A DNA stretch of 64,000 nucleotides from Magnetococcus marinus MC-1. GTDB taxonomy: Bacteria > Pseudomonadota > Magnetococcia > Magnetococcales > Magnetococcaceae. Where the stretch lies: positions 186,001 to 250,000 of the forward strand of contig NC_008576.1 in NCBI RefSeq assembly GCF_000014865.1. Direction: 5' to 3'. A program made the position numbers and the translations under genes. Under the pieces are notes generated by a model. It worked only from the letters and a program-made list of their open reading frames with translations. It searched no databases and was not told the DNA's origin. This document shows, in pieces, positions 44,064 to 53,599 of the stretch (positions are counted from its first letter, which is position 1; every line of letters starts with the position of its first letter).

Positions 44064-47000
44064 CTACTGTAAAATACCTTCACGTTTGAGCATGGCTGGG
44101 ATATCAAACCCCTCCATTTCGCGGTTAAAGAGATCGCCCAAAGCCCCTTCTACGGAAAGATTTAAGATAAGCGCGTGCCCCTGGTAAAGATCGGGATTTT
44201 TGCCCTCGGCGGCTACCTTGACCTGTAGGGCACCAGCCAGATCGCCATCCATGGTCACGGTTAGTTGCTTGTAATGTAAATTTTCCATGGCTTTAGCAAC
44301 AATACTTGGCTGCTCCCCCCCTGCTTTAAGGGCCTCTGCACTAAGGGTTTGATTGGCAATAATGCCCCCGCCATGGGTAAACAGCGTGGCATGATCGAGT
44401 AAAAGACGTCCCCCCACCATTTTAACCGGCATGCGGCCATAAAGTTGACCTGTGGCGGTAAAGCCCGGCAGTTTGACCAATTTGGCCATCTCAGCCAGAT
44501 CCACATTTTCCACCTCAAGCAGCAGTTCATGGTGGGCATCTTTAAGGTTAAAGGTGGCATGGTTGGCTTTGATCCAACCGTTGGCAAAGGGAATTTTTAA
44601 CCATGAGATAACCAATACGCCATCGGGTCGCAACAGCAATTCAGCCTCGATGTTGCGCACGGGCAGGCCAACATCCAACAGGTCAATGTGTAATCGGTGG
44701 GGTTGTCGGCTCTTGGGTGGACGCAACGATGCCAGCTCCAAGGTCAGATCCAGCCCCTCCAAGCGGGCCGGGCGGGTCTGCATGCCCACGCCATGCAGTC
44801 GTAAGGTTAGATCCGACCGCTCCGCAGCACCCCAGTTCAGGTGGCTTTGCAGTGAGACCTCCCCCTCAACCCCTTCAAGCTTACCCTTCAACATGCGCAA
44901 CAGATCCTTCGGTTGTATGCCCTGTGCCCGTAGCAGCAGAGGGGTCATCACAAGGGCGGCATTACCCACACCCGTGGGTAGAGAGTGGTTAACCCGTAGA
45001 TCCCAATTTAAGATCCCCTTTAGATCTGCCAAACGGCCATCTAGGGTGAGATGGTCGTTCTGCACCAGCAGTTTGCCCTGGTATTGAAAGGGGGCAATCT
45101 GCCCGGTGGCTGCCATGGGGCGAAGAATCACCTTAGCAATGGTGCCGTGCGCCGTAATCTTGCCTTTATCGGCACTGGCCTGTAGCTGAAGATCCAGATC
45201 CCGCACCAAAAGGTCTTGCCCCTTATGCTTAAAACGCCCCCCCAACAGGGTGCTGCTTGCATGCCACTGTGTGGGTGATCCCGTGAGCGCCAGGGTCATG
45301 TGTGGGGTGCGGATTTGTACCAATTGGGGCGTTTTCTCCTGCTGAATAAGCAGGTCGGTACGGTGTTCCGGGAATATGAGCTCAAGATCCAGTCGGGGTT
45401 GCGTCGGTTGCTGCCAGTTGAAGTGTAGCTTGGGGGCGTGGATACAGAGTGGGGATTGCTGGCCCTCTAGTACAAGACCCGCGCTGGGTGTGAAGGTGGC
45501 ATACTCTAGGCTCATGCAGTGGGATAAGGCGGCATGCAGGTGATCTTCTCCCCCGCTAAAGGGTAGCTTAAACGCCACCCGTCCCTGTTTGAGGCGGCTA
45601 CCACCGGGCAGCGTGCCATCCAAGTGGCTCTCTAGCTGAAGTTCACCCTGATAGTCGGCCAAACGGCCCGCGCCATGTCCATGCAGTTGCAGTTTGTTGA
45701 TCTGTAGAGCGTGCCACTCCAGTTGCTTGAGCTGCACCTCTAGCTGCTCAAGATTAAAGCGTAACTGTTGGGTGGGTTGATCCAACTGGGTTTGGGCCGA
45801 GCCGCTCAATGTGGCGTGCAGTTGACCCCCAGCCGAGAGGGCTAGGTTACTCTGGAGAGCGCCCTCTAGGTGTAATCCCTGGTGGCCATTCCAGTGCAGC
45901 TGTAAGGGTTGGGGCAGCTGGGCCTGAATACGGACCCAGCGGCCATCACTACCCAACGATTTGGCCCAGGTCTGTAACGATGGGGGCAGGGGGTGCTGGA
46001 GCGTAACTTGGGTGTCAGGATGCAAAGTCAAGCCCATACCTTGCGGTTCTGGCTGGGCGGTTAAGGTGGCGGTTAGGTTGCCTGTGGCGGCACCGGGTTG
46101 CAGCGCGGTTAGCTGAAACTCAGGGTACAGGGTCAGGGTGGGACGCCAAGCCGCATGAAGGGGAAATTTTCCACCCACCGCATAGCGCATGGTGCCATCC
46201 AATTGGGTTGCTGCGGGCTGCTGAAACAGAGTTTGCCACCCACGCAACCGATTAAAAGCCCATTGCCCGTGCAGCTTAAAGGCATCGCTACCGGCCGGTT
46301 GGGTGAGTTCACCGGTGAGCGCAATCTCCCCCTGGTGGGGATGGTTAAGTTGGAGGCCAAAGCGGCTCCAACCCTGACGCACTACCCCCTGCTTGAGCCA
46401 ATCTTCCACGGAGGCGGTTAGATGGTAGGCACTGTAACCCTTTATCTGACTCTGTGGAGGGAGGGGTAGGTTGGTGGTCCACGCTTGCAAAGCGGCACCT
46501 GCTAGGGTGCCACTAAGGGTAAGGTTGCCTTGGGGACCGCCTTGCAGTCGACTCTGCCCTTTAAGCAGGAGATGGCCAGGGTGGTGAGCATGGGCAATTC
46601 GTAGCTGATGCTGCGCTTGGAGACGTGGCCACTGACTGCCTTCAAGCAGAGCTTGCAAGGGGCCATCCAGCCGCAGCCCCGCCAAACCTGTGAGTTGGCT
46701 ACCTGCATAGGGGATGGGGAGGAGAGGCGGTTGAAAATGATCCAGTTTAAGATCGCTCTGTAGCTCTACCCCATAAGGGGGAAACAGGCTCAATGCCCCT
46801 TTGAGCGTCATATCCAAGCCAGGCAGGGAGAGCTGTAACAGCGTGTGTAGATGGTCAAGGCGGTGTTCCAATTGGCCCTGCAATTGGGCGCTCAGCAGAC
46901 CTGTGGGGGTGTTGAGCTGGAGCTGACTGTGGACAATCTCCACGTGGTCAATGGGCAGGGTGGGCAGCTGAAACGGTTCGGCGCGGCTCGGTTGGGCAGG

Positions 47001-47375
47001 GGCTTGGTTCTGGGCCATGGGCCACTGTATAGCCCCTTGGGCATCCTGTTGCAAAGTGATCTGTAGCCCTTCTAAACGCAGGGCGGTGAGTGTTCCGTGC
47101 AACAAAAGGCTAGGTGTGTAGAGCAGCTCAATGCGTTGCCAAGCCAGCGTGCCATCTTGGCTACGGGTTGGCCCCACCACCAAGCGGTTAAGGTCCAATT
47201 GGGTGATCTGCACCGGTAGAGGTGGTAACCCCTGTTGTTGCAGCAGGTGGGGTAACAGGGCATTAAGCAGGGGTAGGCGTACCAGGAGCAATATGCTCAC
47301 CAGCAGGGCAAGGCCCGTCAGGGTGAAAAGTAACACCCGTAAGCTTTTGCGACCTACCGTTTGAACCGATACCAT
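44064..47375 (-). CDS. ydbH: YdbH-like AsmA-family intermembrane lipid transport protein
   Basis: 1103 residues, longer than E. coli YdbH (879). One N-terminal membrane helix (about 17-37), then a very long chain of short beta strands and DUF-type repeats as in AsmA-like bridges, which form a hydrophobic groove for phospholipids between inner and outer membranes. The C-terminal ~200 residues, including the ELLLRPDGVLVIS region and VNLDLAEMAKLVKLPGFTATGQLYG-type segment, match the family. Position and order ydbH-ynbE-ydbL confirm the call. The start is uncertain: the ATG at 47375 gives the anchor directly, but the frame is open to 47465. Confidence 0.88.
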   Translation of the reverse strand: MVSVQTVGRKSLRVLLFTLTGLALLVSILLLVRLPLLNALLPHLLQQQGLPPLPVQITQLDLNRLVVGPTRSQDGTLAWQRIELLYTPSLLLHGTLTALRLEGLQITLQQDAQGAIQWPMAQNQAPAQPSRAEPFQLPTLPIDHVEIVHSQLQLNTPTGLLSAQLQGQLEHRLDHLHTLLQLSLPGLDMTLKGALSLFPPYGVELQSDLKLDHFQPPLLPIPYAGSQLTGLAGLRLDGPLQALLEGSQWPRLQAQHQLRIAHAHHPGHLLLKGQSRLQGGPQGNLTLSGTLAGAALQAWTTNLPLPPQSQIKGYSAYHLTASVEDWLKQGVVRQGWSRFGLQLNHPHQGEIALTGELTQPAGSDAFKLHGQWAFNRLRGWQTLFQQPAATQLDGTMRYAVGGKFPLHAAWRPTLTLYPEFQLTALQPGAATGNLTATLTAQPEPQGMGLTLHPDTQVTLQHPLPPSLQTWAKSLGSDGRWVRIQAQLPQPLQLHWNGHQGLHLEGALQSNLALSAGGQLHATLSGSAQTQLDQPTQQLRFNLEQLEVQLKQLEWHALQINKLQLHGHGAGRLADYQGELQLESHLDGTLPGGSRLKQGRVAFKLPFSGGEDHLHAALSHCMSLEYATFTPSAGLVLEGQQSPLCIHAPKLHFNWQQPTQPRLDLELIFPEHRTDLLIQQEKTPQLVQIRTPHMTLALTGSPTQWHASSTLLGGRFKHKGQDLLVRDLDLQLQASADKGKITAHGTIAKVILRPMAATGQIAPFQYQGKLLVQNDHLTLDGRLADLKGILNWDLRVNHSLPTGVGNAALVMTPLLLRAQGIQPKDLLRMLKGKLEGVEGEVSLQSHLNWGAAERSDLTLRLHGVGMQTRPARLEGLDLTLELASLRPPKSRQPHRLHIDLLDVGLPVRNIEAELLLRPDGVLVISWLKIPFANGWIKANHATFNLKDAHHELLLEVENVDLAEMAKLVKLPGFTATGQLYGRMPVKMVGGRLLLDHATLFTHGGGIIANQTLSAEALKAGGEQPSIVAKAMENLHYKQLTVTMDGDLAGALQVKVAAEGKNPDLYQGHALILNLSVEGALGDLFNREMEGFDIPAMLKREGILQ

Positions 47376-47690
47376 GACGCCTATGTTTCCCGAGTAAGCC
47401 CCATTGAACCTGCGTGGGATAAACCGAACCATGGCGCATGACAAAAACCGTTGTGTCATGAGCAAATCCCTTACAGCTGGGATAGGGGGCTGGGTTTATC
47501 AACCATCCTCAACCAGTATGCCTGAATCATGGGGGTAAAAGCCAATCGTGGGCAAGCAAACGAGACAGACCAATAGGAAAGTGATGCAGGTTTTTTAAGA
47601 TTATGTCGATGTTAGGTTATGGAAGCATGGGGTGCGCGGGCAGGGGGCGCCCAGCAGAACAGGGATGTAAAGCGGCGAGGGGGGCTATCT

Positions 47691-48956
47691 ATGACCAAAA
47701 AAATAACCGTATGGGTGTCAGGAGCGCTGTTTGGCACCATTCCCCTGCCCTGCATGGCGGCCGAGCTGCCCACAGTGGCGGAGATGTGGAACATTGTCTT
47801 GCAGCAGCAGCAACAGATGGAACAGATGCATCGTCAGTACCAAGAGGTTATGGTTGAGCAGCAGTTACAGTTGGAGCTGCTCAAGCAACAGATCGCTCAA
47901 GCCACGCTGCTCATGGACCAGGGGCAAGGGGGTAATACCGCAACATCCTCGGGAACGTCGGCCACGGGTTGGACGAACCGCCTGACCATTGGCGGGCAGG
48001 TGCGGGTGCAGGCCAGCAGCACCGAGCATAACGGTACCAGCATGAGTACCCTGGAGCATGGCAGCAACATAAAGGTACGGCTGGTTGAGTTGGATGTAGA
48101 TGCCAAGATAAACAAATGGGTAAAAGCATCGACCCAATTAAAATATGAGCATGATGGGGCGACGGCCTTTAATGTGGATCAAGCCACCATCACAGTGGGG
48201 GATAGTGAACGCTATCCCATGACCTTAACCGTGGGCAAAATGACCCTACCTTTTGGTTCCTATGCCAGCAGTGCGATAGCCGATCCCTTAACCAAAGAGC
48301 TGGGTGAAATTGTGGATGCGGCGGCGCTGGTGGCGGTCAAGATGCGGGGGTTTACCGCCGATTTTTATCTTTTTAATGGGCCCTCACAAAAACAGGGCGA
48401 TGAAAATAGCATCGACCAATGGGGTGGCGATCTGAGCTATCGCTATGAGCGTGGGGTTTTTACCGCCGAAGTGGCGCTGCACTATGTGAACAGTGTGGAA
48501 AACGCTGGGGGCATAAGCACAGCCATCGCCAAGGTAGATTCCATGACCGATATGGAAAATTACAGTGCTGCGTGGGGTTTGCATGGTGCTTTAACGTGGC
48601 AGGATACCACCCTGTTGGGGGAGTATGTGCAGCTTATGGATGCTATCTCCAGCAGTACGGGGAGTACAGGTTGGAACAATAGCCAGCTTAAACCATCGGC
48701 GTGGCACGGGGAGATCTCCTATACCCTGCCGATTGGTGGCAAAGCGAGCAACATTGCGCTCTCCTACAGCGGCAGCGATGGGGCACAAGCGGTGGGTTTA
48801 ATGGCCCAGCGGGTTGCGCTGCATGCCAGTGTGGAGGTGATCGAGAACACAGCGGTGCAGATGGAGTGGAGCCGCGATCACGATTATGACAGCAGCGAGG
48901 GAGGCAGTGGTAACAGCGCCGATACGACAACCCTGCGGTTGAGGGTAAAATTTTAG
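47691..48956 (+). CDS. LbtU-like outer-membrane porin (siderophore-porin family)
   Basis: 421 residues: signal peptide ending PCMAA, a Gln-rich coiled coil (about 30-85), then a beta-barrel with alternating residues and a C-terminal Phe (LRLRVKF). This coiled coil plus barrel design is typical of LbtU, the legiobactin porin, and related porins. The ligand is not predictable. GAGGGG precedes the ATG at 47691, whereas the longer frame start lacks one. Divergent from ydbH over a 315-base gap. Confidence 0.75.
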   Translation: MTKKITVWVSGALFGTIPLPCMAAELPTVAEMWNIVLQQQQQMEQMHRQYQEVMVEQQLQLELLKQQIAQATLLMDQGQGGNTATSSGTSATGWTNRLTIGGQVRVQASSTEHNGTSMSTLEHGSNIKVRLVELDVDAKINKWVKASTQLKYEHDGATAFNVDQATITVGDSERYPMTLTVGKMTLPFGSYASSAIADPLTKELGEIVDAAALVAVKMRGFTADFYLFNGPSQKQGDENSIDQWGGDLSYRYERGVFTAEVALHYVNSVENAGGISTAIAKVDSMTDMENYSAAWGLHGALTWQDTTLLGEYVQLMDAISSSTGSTGWNNSQLKPSAWHGEISYTLPIGGKASNIALSYSGSDGAQAVGLMAQRVALHASVEVIENTAVQMEWSRDHDYDSSEGGSGNSADTTTLRLRVKF

Positions 48957-49056
48957 GGCGCACTGCCCAATAACCCACGCGCGCACGCCCCCGACGGGGC
49001 CATGGGCCACGCCGGTGGGTGGGCGCGTTTACAAGGAGGCGTGCAACAAACGGGCC

Positions 49057-49353
49057 TTACGCCTCCTCTTCCCCCTCATCCTCACCCTCGCCGGTGAGAT
49101 CAACGATCCAGCCCAGACCAAACTGACGAATTTTAAAGGTGTGCAGCGGCTGGCTTGTCGTGACCGCTTGTACCAAAGCCTCGGTGGCAGGTAGCAGATA
49201 GAGCTCGCCATAAATGGCATCGAAATGGTGTCTTAACTGCGCTTCGTCCAAAGTTAAGTCTGTATGGCGGCGTGCCATGGCGATGGCGGCGGCTTGATCC
49301 TGGCCCGCACCAAGAACGCCATGTCCTTCATGTACAACGGCATAACCATCCAT
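49057..49353 (-). CDS. small acidic-tailed protein, unknown
   Basis: 98 residues, cytoplasmic, ending in an acidic EGEDEGEEEA tail. No family recognised. The ATG at 49353 has a full AGGAGGTGAT ribosome-binding site, so it is translated well. Confidence 0.65.
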   Translation of the reverse strand: MDGYAVVHEGHGVLGAGQDQAAAIAMARRHTDLTLDEAQLRHHFDAIYGELYLLPATEALVQAVTTSQPLHTFKIRQFGLGWIVDLTGEGEDEGEEEA

Positions 49354-49612
49354 AAGATCACCTCCTGTGGCAACATGGAGAACGCATAATAAGTTGTGGG
49401 CATGTCCCATTCTAGCACACAATAACGTTTAATGGGGATTTTCCAGGTTAGGATTGGGTTTTATAAGTCGGTTTAAGGGTTAGGGTTATTACCTGACCCT
49501 CTCTGCCAAGCTTGGTTTGTAGACGGGCATGGGGTACACAAGATAGGTGGCGGCATGCCATGTAGCCCTGAACCGGTCCCGTTGGGCCATTTTCCCTTGG
49601 GAGGAGTGTTTC

Positions 49613-50113
49613 ATGAAAAAACAAATCGTTATAGCATTAGCAGCGGCGGCAATCCTGGCGCAAACGCCTGTTTACGCAGGAGAAGAGGCTGCCGTTGTAC
49701 CCTTGAAAAAAATGACCTTAAAAACCGCCTCCACCATCGCCCACAAGGTGATTGAGGCGTGCCGTCTTAAAGGTGTGCAGATTGGGGTTACGGTGATGGA
49801 CCGGGATGGCATTCCCCAAGCGATTTTGCGGGATACCGTTGCCCCCCCCATTACCCTGACCATCTCCAAAGGCAAAGCCTATGCCGCCGCCATGTTCCGT
49901 GTGCCCAGTTCTCAGTTGAGCCAACGCGCCCAGAGCCCCATTGGTCGGGTGCCCGGGGTAGTGATGTCGGCGGGGGCCATTCCGCTGGAGGTCGGCGGGA
50001 TCTTTTTGGGGAGTGTTGGGGTATCGGGCGCCCCCTCTGGCGAGACCGACGAAGCATGTGCCAAAGAGGGTGCCCAAGGGGTGCTGGATGAGCTAGAGAT
50101 GTCCATGATGTAA
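49613..50113 (+). CDS. exported HbpS/GlcG-family protein
   Basis: 166 residues with a signal peptide (MKKQIVIALAAAAILAQTPVYA). The mature part contains GVTVMDRDGIPQAILRD and KGKAYAAAMF, the core of the HbpS/GlcG (DUF336) fold, some members of which bind heme. GGGAGGAG upstream. Followed by a strong hairpin. Confidence 0.9.
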   Translation: MKKQIVIALAAAAILAQTPVYAGEEAAVVPLKKMTLKTASTIAHKVIEACRLKGVQIGVTVMDRDGIPQAILRDTVAPPITLTISKGKAYAAAMFRVPSSQLSQRAQSPIGRVPGVVMSAGAIPLEVGGIFLGSVGVSGAPSGETDEACAKEGAQGVLDELEMSMM

Positions 50114-50152
50114 AGTGGGGTACCACGCCTATCCCTAGGGCATGCCGCACGA

Positions 50153-50187
50153 CCCACCCTCCGATGTTTAGCATCGCGGAGGGTGGG
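50153..50187 (+). terminator. hairpin terminator after the HbpS-like gene
   Basis: CCCACCCTCCG (50153-50163) pairs with CGGAGGGTGGG (50177-50187), continuing through CGATG/CATCG; no U-run. Confidence 0.65.
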
Positions 50188-50259
50188 TATCTGTTGCCAC
50201 CAAATGGGGCGATGGGTCTCATAGATTGGCAGGGCCATGGTGACAGAGAGCCGGTTGCC

Positions 50260-50514
50260 TTAGCTGAAGAAGCTCGCGTCAATTTTTTTGATGTATAAAA
50301 TCTCTTCATCCAGACAGCCGACACTGTAACGCACCATTAAGTCCGCAAATTGGTTGCCATCAATCAACGTGATAAAGGTAGTGACGGCATTGCATATAGA
50401 TCCGTGCGTCATCCTGGAGGAGAGTGCGTTGCCGTTTTCTGGCCCGATGTTGTGACCATCCCCATACAGGGACCGCACATACAATTCCACTGGAATGGGC
50501 AACAGATAGACCAA
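50260..50514 (-). CDS. doubtful small ORF
   Basis: 84 residues from a TTG start. The second half (MTHGSICNAVTTFITLIDG..SVGCLDEEILYI) is protein-like but matches no family, and there is no ribosome-binding site. Possibly a decayed gene, in line with the adjacent Mrr relic. Confidence 0.25.
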   Translation of the reverse strand: MVYLLPIPVELYVRSLYGDGHNIGPENGNALSSRMTHGSICNAVTTFITLIDGNQFADLMVRYSVGCLDEEILYIKKIDASFFS

Positions 50515-50719
50515 TATTTCTCATACGCGGATGAACCGTGGATAAAGCTGATATCGTAAGTTGAAATGTGGAGCTAAAAGCTGGGGCATTGAGCATCGTG
50601 TGATGTTACGCGAAGCGCATACAAGCAGGGGAAGGGATCCCCGCTTGACGGTTCCAAATCGGGTTTGGGATTTTTATCCTTACCATTGTCTCTAAACAGA
50701 CTAAATTTTTCATATTTTC

Positions 50720-51018
50720 TTAAATAGGCAACATCTTTTTATCATGGGTCTCCGCTAAAGCCTGTTGACCTGCGGGGGTAATCATAAAATGCGCCCGGCG
50801 TGGCGCTGAAACCAACCCCGCTTGTAAGAGATAAGACTTGCCCATTGAACGCGTTTAGAGATAACCGCCTGCTTGCCACTGGGCAGCAGAGTGCGTTTCT
50901 CTTCGTCCGTTAAACCAAACCGATTGGCTATCCGCTCCACAGCATCACCAATACGTACCTCACCCTCTGCTGCAAGTTCTAGCACATGGCGCATAAGTAT
51001 TTGATATTCATGAATAAC
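50720..51018 (-). pseudogene. frameshifted remnant of an Mrr-type restriction protein N-terminal domain
   Basis: The frame YQILMRHVLELAAEGEV...GLTDEEKRTLLPSG...VQWASLISYK matches the winged-helix Mrr_N domain. After ISYKRG the frame is lost, but two bases away in another frame the domain continues as GLVSAPRRAHFMITPAGQQAL and ends at a TAA (50720-50722). The catalytic PD-D/EXK domain that should follow is absent. No start codon upstream of ATG 50994 is in a good context. Clearly broken. Confidence 0.72.
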
Positions 51019-51084
51019 TTATCCTATTCAAATAAGCGGATAAAATTTTAAAAGTCGTGCCATTCTACGCGATTAGTGGCGATT

Positions 51085-51648
51085 TTACTCCCACTCTTCT
51101 TCGATGGTGGGGGGCTCTTCTTTGTCCATGCGAATGCCCTCAATGGCTTCCGAACGGCTTACCTCCACCAGTAGCGGTGTGGTGGAGAGCAGTTGGGCGG
51201 CCTCTAGCGAATCGGCCCCCATCATGTCGGAGATGTGTAGCAGGGTGGTCAAAATGCCCAACTGCTCATGTTCAGCCAGGGCATTAAACTTTTGCACAAA
51301 CGATTGTTGCAGAAGGGGCGGGGCCTGCGCCAATAACTGCTCCGCTTTGGGGGTGGCCTGTAACCAAAAGCGGCGGCGGTCACCTTCATCCCGTAGACGG
51401 GTGATCAAACCTTTGCTCTCTAGCCGCGCTAAAATACCACTAATGGTGCCCTTACTTAAATGGACCTGTTTGGCCAATTCTGCCCCGGTTATGCCACCTC
51501 TTTGCAAAATTTCACTCAAAATGATCGCTTGCGGCCCCGTCAAATCGTGCTGGGCAACCAGATAGCGAGAGTGCATATCAATGGCACGAATAATCTTGCG
51601 TAGGGTCATCAGGACGCGATTGGTAACCTGCTGCGGGGCAACGGACAT
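51085..51648 (-). CDS. MarR-family transcriptional regulator
   Basis: 187 residues with the MarR winged helix: LTGPQAIILSEIL, GGITGAELAKQVHLSKGTISGILARLESKGLI (recognition helix) and RDEGDRRRFWLQAT (wing). Divergent from the NAGGN operon, with two palindromes in the promoter between them, so it most likely represses that operon and itself. ATG at 51648 with a GGAG eleven bases upstream. A long acidic C-terminal tail (EEPPTIEEEWE) is unusual. Confidence 0.92.
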   Translation of the reverse strand: MSVAPQQVTNRVLMTLRKIIRAIDMHSRYLVAQHDLTGPQAIILSEILQRGGITGAELAKQVHLSKGTISGILARLESKGLITRLRDEGDRRRFWLQATPKAEQLLAQAPPLLQQSFVQKFNALAEHEQLGILTTLLHISDMMGADSLEAAQLLSTTPLLVEVSRSEAIEGIRMDKEEPPTIEEEWE

Positions 51649-51722
51649 CGTAAAAATTACTCCATCCCAAAGTGAAATAAACGGCGTATCATACCCCAGT
51701 TGTGCGTGCAAAAGAAATGGTT

Positions 51723-51777
51723 TCAACTGGAATCAGTTGACACGGGAACGGTGCTATCATAGTTTGTGTAGAAACTA
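51723..51777 (+). promoter_or_regulatory. promoter with two palindromic operator candidates
   Basis: First palindrome TCAACTG-GAAT-CAGTTGA (51723-51740) overlaps a -35 TTGACA (51737-51742). Second palindrome TAGTTT-GTGTAG-AAACTA (51760-51777) covers the -10 (17-base spacer, TAGTTT). Both sizes fit MarR dimers, and their positions would block RNA polymerase for the NAGGN operon. Confidence 0.6.
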
Positions 51778-51794
51778 ATTTACGAGGATCTTCT

Positions 51795-53591
51795 ATGTGC
51801 GGTATCTGTGGGGTAATGTATTTCCAACCTCAAACACCCCAACCAGCGATGCTGGAAAAAATGGTCGAAAAACTCCACCAGCGTGGCCCCGATGGTGGAG
51901 GGATTGAAATAGACGGGCAGCTTGGTTTGGGCCATAGGCGTTTGAAAGTTATTGACCTATCTGAAAATGGTCATCAACCCATGCAGGATGATGCGCTGGG
52001 CCTGACCATTGTGTTTAATGGGTGTATCTATAACTACCAAGCACTGCGTCAATCCCTGCTGGAGCTGGGCTACAGCTTTTTTTCAACCAGTGATACCGAG
52101 GTTATCTTAAAGGCGTACCATGCTTGGGGTTGGCAGTGTGTGCAGCGCTTTAATGGCATGTTTGCGTTTGCCATTTACGAGCGGCAGAGCGGTAGAGTGG
52201 TGTTGGCACGGGATCGACTTGGGATTAAACCCCTCTATATCCATCAAGATAAATCCCATTTGCGGTTTGCTTCGAGCATTCCGTCACTGTTGGCGGGGGG
52301 GGGCATCACAACCACCCTTGACCCCATTGCCTTACACCATTTTCTCTCTTTCCACAGTGTGGTACCCGCACCCCGTACGCTGTTACAACAGGTGCAAAAA
52401 CTACCCCCGGCAACCGTACGTATTGTGGAGAAAAACGGTTCTGAAACGAACCATACCTACTGGAACCTCCAGATGGGTCCCCAGGCGGGTGATGCAGAGC
52501 GTACCGAAGCGGAGTGGCAACAGCTGTTGGATCAAGCGCTCAGGGCGGCGGTATCGCGGCGCTTGGTGGCCGATGTGCCGGTGGGGCTGCTGCTCTCTGG
52601 GGGGTTGGATTCCAGCTTGATGGCGGGGCTATTGGTGGAGTCAGGGCAGTTGAGCCGTGGTGGCTTGTCAACCTTCTCCATCGGTTTTGAACAAGCCGGT
52701 GGTGAAGAGGGGGATGAGTTCCAATACTCGGATATTGTGGCGGCTCATTTTGGCACGGATCACCATAAAATTTTCATTGAAACCAACAACCTGCCCGAGC
52801 TGTTAAGGGAAACCGTACGGGCTATGTCTGAACCCATGGTCAGCCATGATGCGGTGGGCTTTTATCTGCTATCCCGCGAAGTGGCCAAGCATGTCAAAGT
52901 GGTACAGAGTGGGCAGGGTGCCGATGAGGTGTTTGCAGGGTACCACTGGTACCCCAAGGTAGATGCCGGTCAAGATGCCTTTCAAGATTATAGAAAAGCC
53001 TTCTTTGACCGCAGCCATGAAGAGTGCTGCGAGATGGTCCATCGCGACATTGCCGCCGCTTGGCAGCAAGATTATAGCAGCGCGTTTGTGGAGTCTTGGT
53101 TTGCCCACCCCCATAGCGGCACAGCGGCGGTGGACAAGGCGTTGCATCTGGACCAAAACATCATGCTGGTGGACGATCCGGTTAAGCGGGTAGACAACAT
53201 GACCATGGCTTGGGGGTTGGAGGCCAGGGTACCCTTTCTGGATCATGAATTGGTGGAGTTGGCCGCGCGTATTCCGGGCCATCTCAAACTGCAACAGGGG
53301 GGGAAGGGCATTCTAAAAGAGGTCGCCCGCCCCATTATTCCCCATGCGGTGATTGATCGTGCCAAGGGCTATTTCCCCGTGCCTGCGCTCAAACATATGG
53401 ATGGCCCGGTACTGAAATTGGCCAAAGAGGTGTTGACCTCGCCACGCGCCACCCAAAGAGGGTTGATCCAACCCAGCTATATAAACCGTCTGTTGGATCA
53501 TCCAACCCAGCACATAACCCCGCTGCATGGCTCCAAACTATGGCAGTTAACCCTGTTGGAGCTATGGTTGCAGACCCATGATATACACTAA
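51795..53591 (+). CDS. asnO: N-acetylglutaminylglutamine amidotransferase (asparagine-synthetase-like)
   Basis: 598 residues. The N-terminal nucleophile Cys2 (MCGICGVMY) starts the class II glutaminase domain (about 2-215), followed by the synthetase domain with the PP-loop LLSGGLDSSLMAGLL near residue 262 and GQGADEVFAGYHWYP. In P. aeruginosa and Sinorhizobium the homologue amidates N-acetylglutaminylglutamine to NAGGN, a compatible solute. First gene of the operon; GAGG seven bases before the ATG. Confidence 0.92.
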   Translation: MCGICGVMYFQPQTPQPAMLEKMVEKLHQRGPDGGGIEIDGQLGLGHRRLKVIDLSENGHQPMQDDALGLTIVFNGCIYNYQALRQSLLELGYSFFSTSDTEVILKAYHAWGWQCVQRFNGMFAFAIYERQSGRVVLARDRLGIKPLYIHQDKSHLRFASSIPSLLAGGGITTTLDPIALHHFLSFHSVVPAPRTLLQQVQKLPPATVRIVEKNGSETNHTYWNLQMGPQAGDAERTEAEWQQLLDQALRAAVSRRLVADVPVGLLLSGGLDSSLMAGLLVESGQLSRGGLSTFSIGFEQAGGEEGDEFQYSDIVAAHFGTDHHKIFIETNNLPELLRETVRAMSEPMVSHDAVGFYLLSREVAKHVKVVQSGQGADEVFAGYHWYPKVDAGQDAFQDYRKAFFDRSHEECCEMVHRDIAAAWQQDYSSAFVESWFAHPHSGTAAVDKALHLDQNIMLVDDPVKRVDNMTMAWGLEARVPFLDHELVELAARIPGHLKLQQGGKGILKEVARPIIPHAVIDRAKGYFPVPALKHMDGPVLKLAKEVLTSPRATQRGLIQPSYINRLLDHPTQHITPLHGSKLWQLTLLELWLQTHDIH

Positions 53592-53599
53592 GGAACGTG

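Noticed and set aside
50350-50559. 69-residue plus-strand frame
   Set aside because: No ribosome-binding site or family; overlaps an equally doubtful minus-strand frame in apparently decayed DNA.
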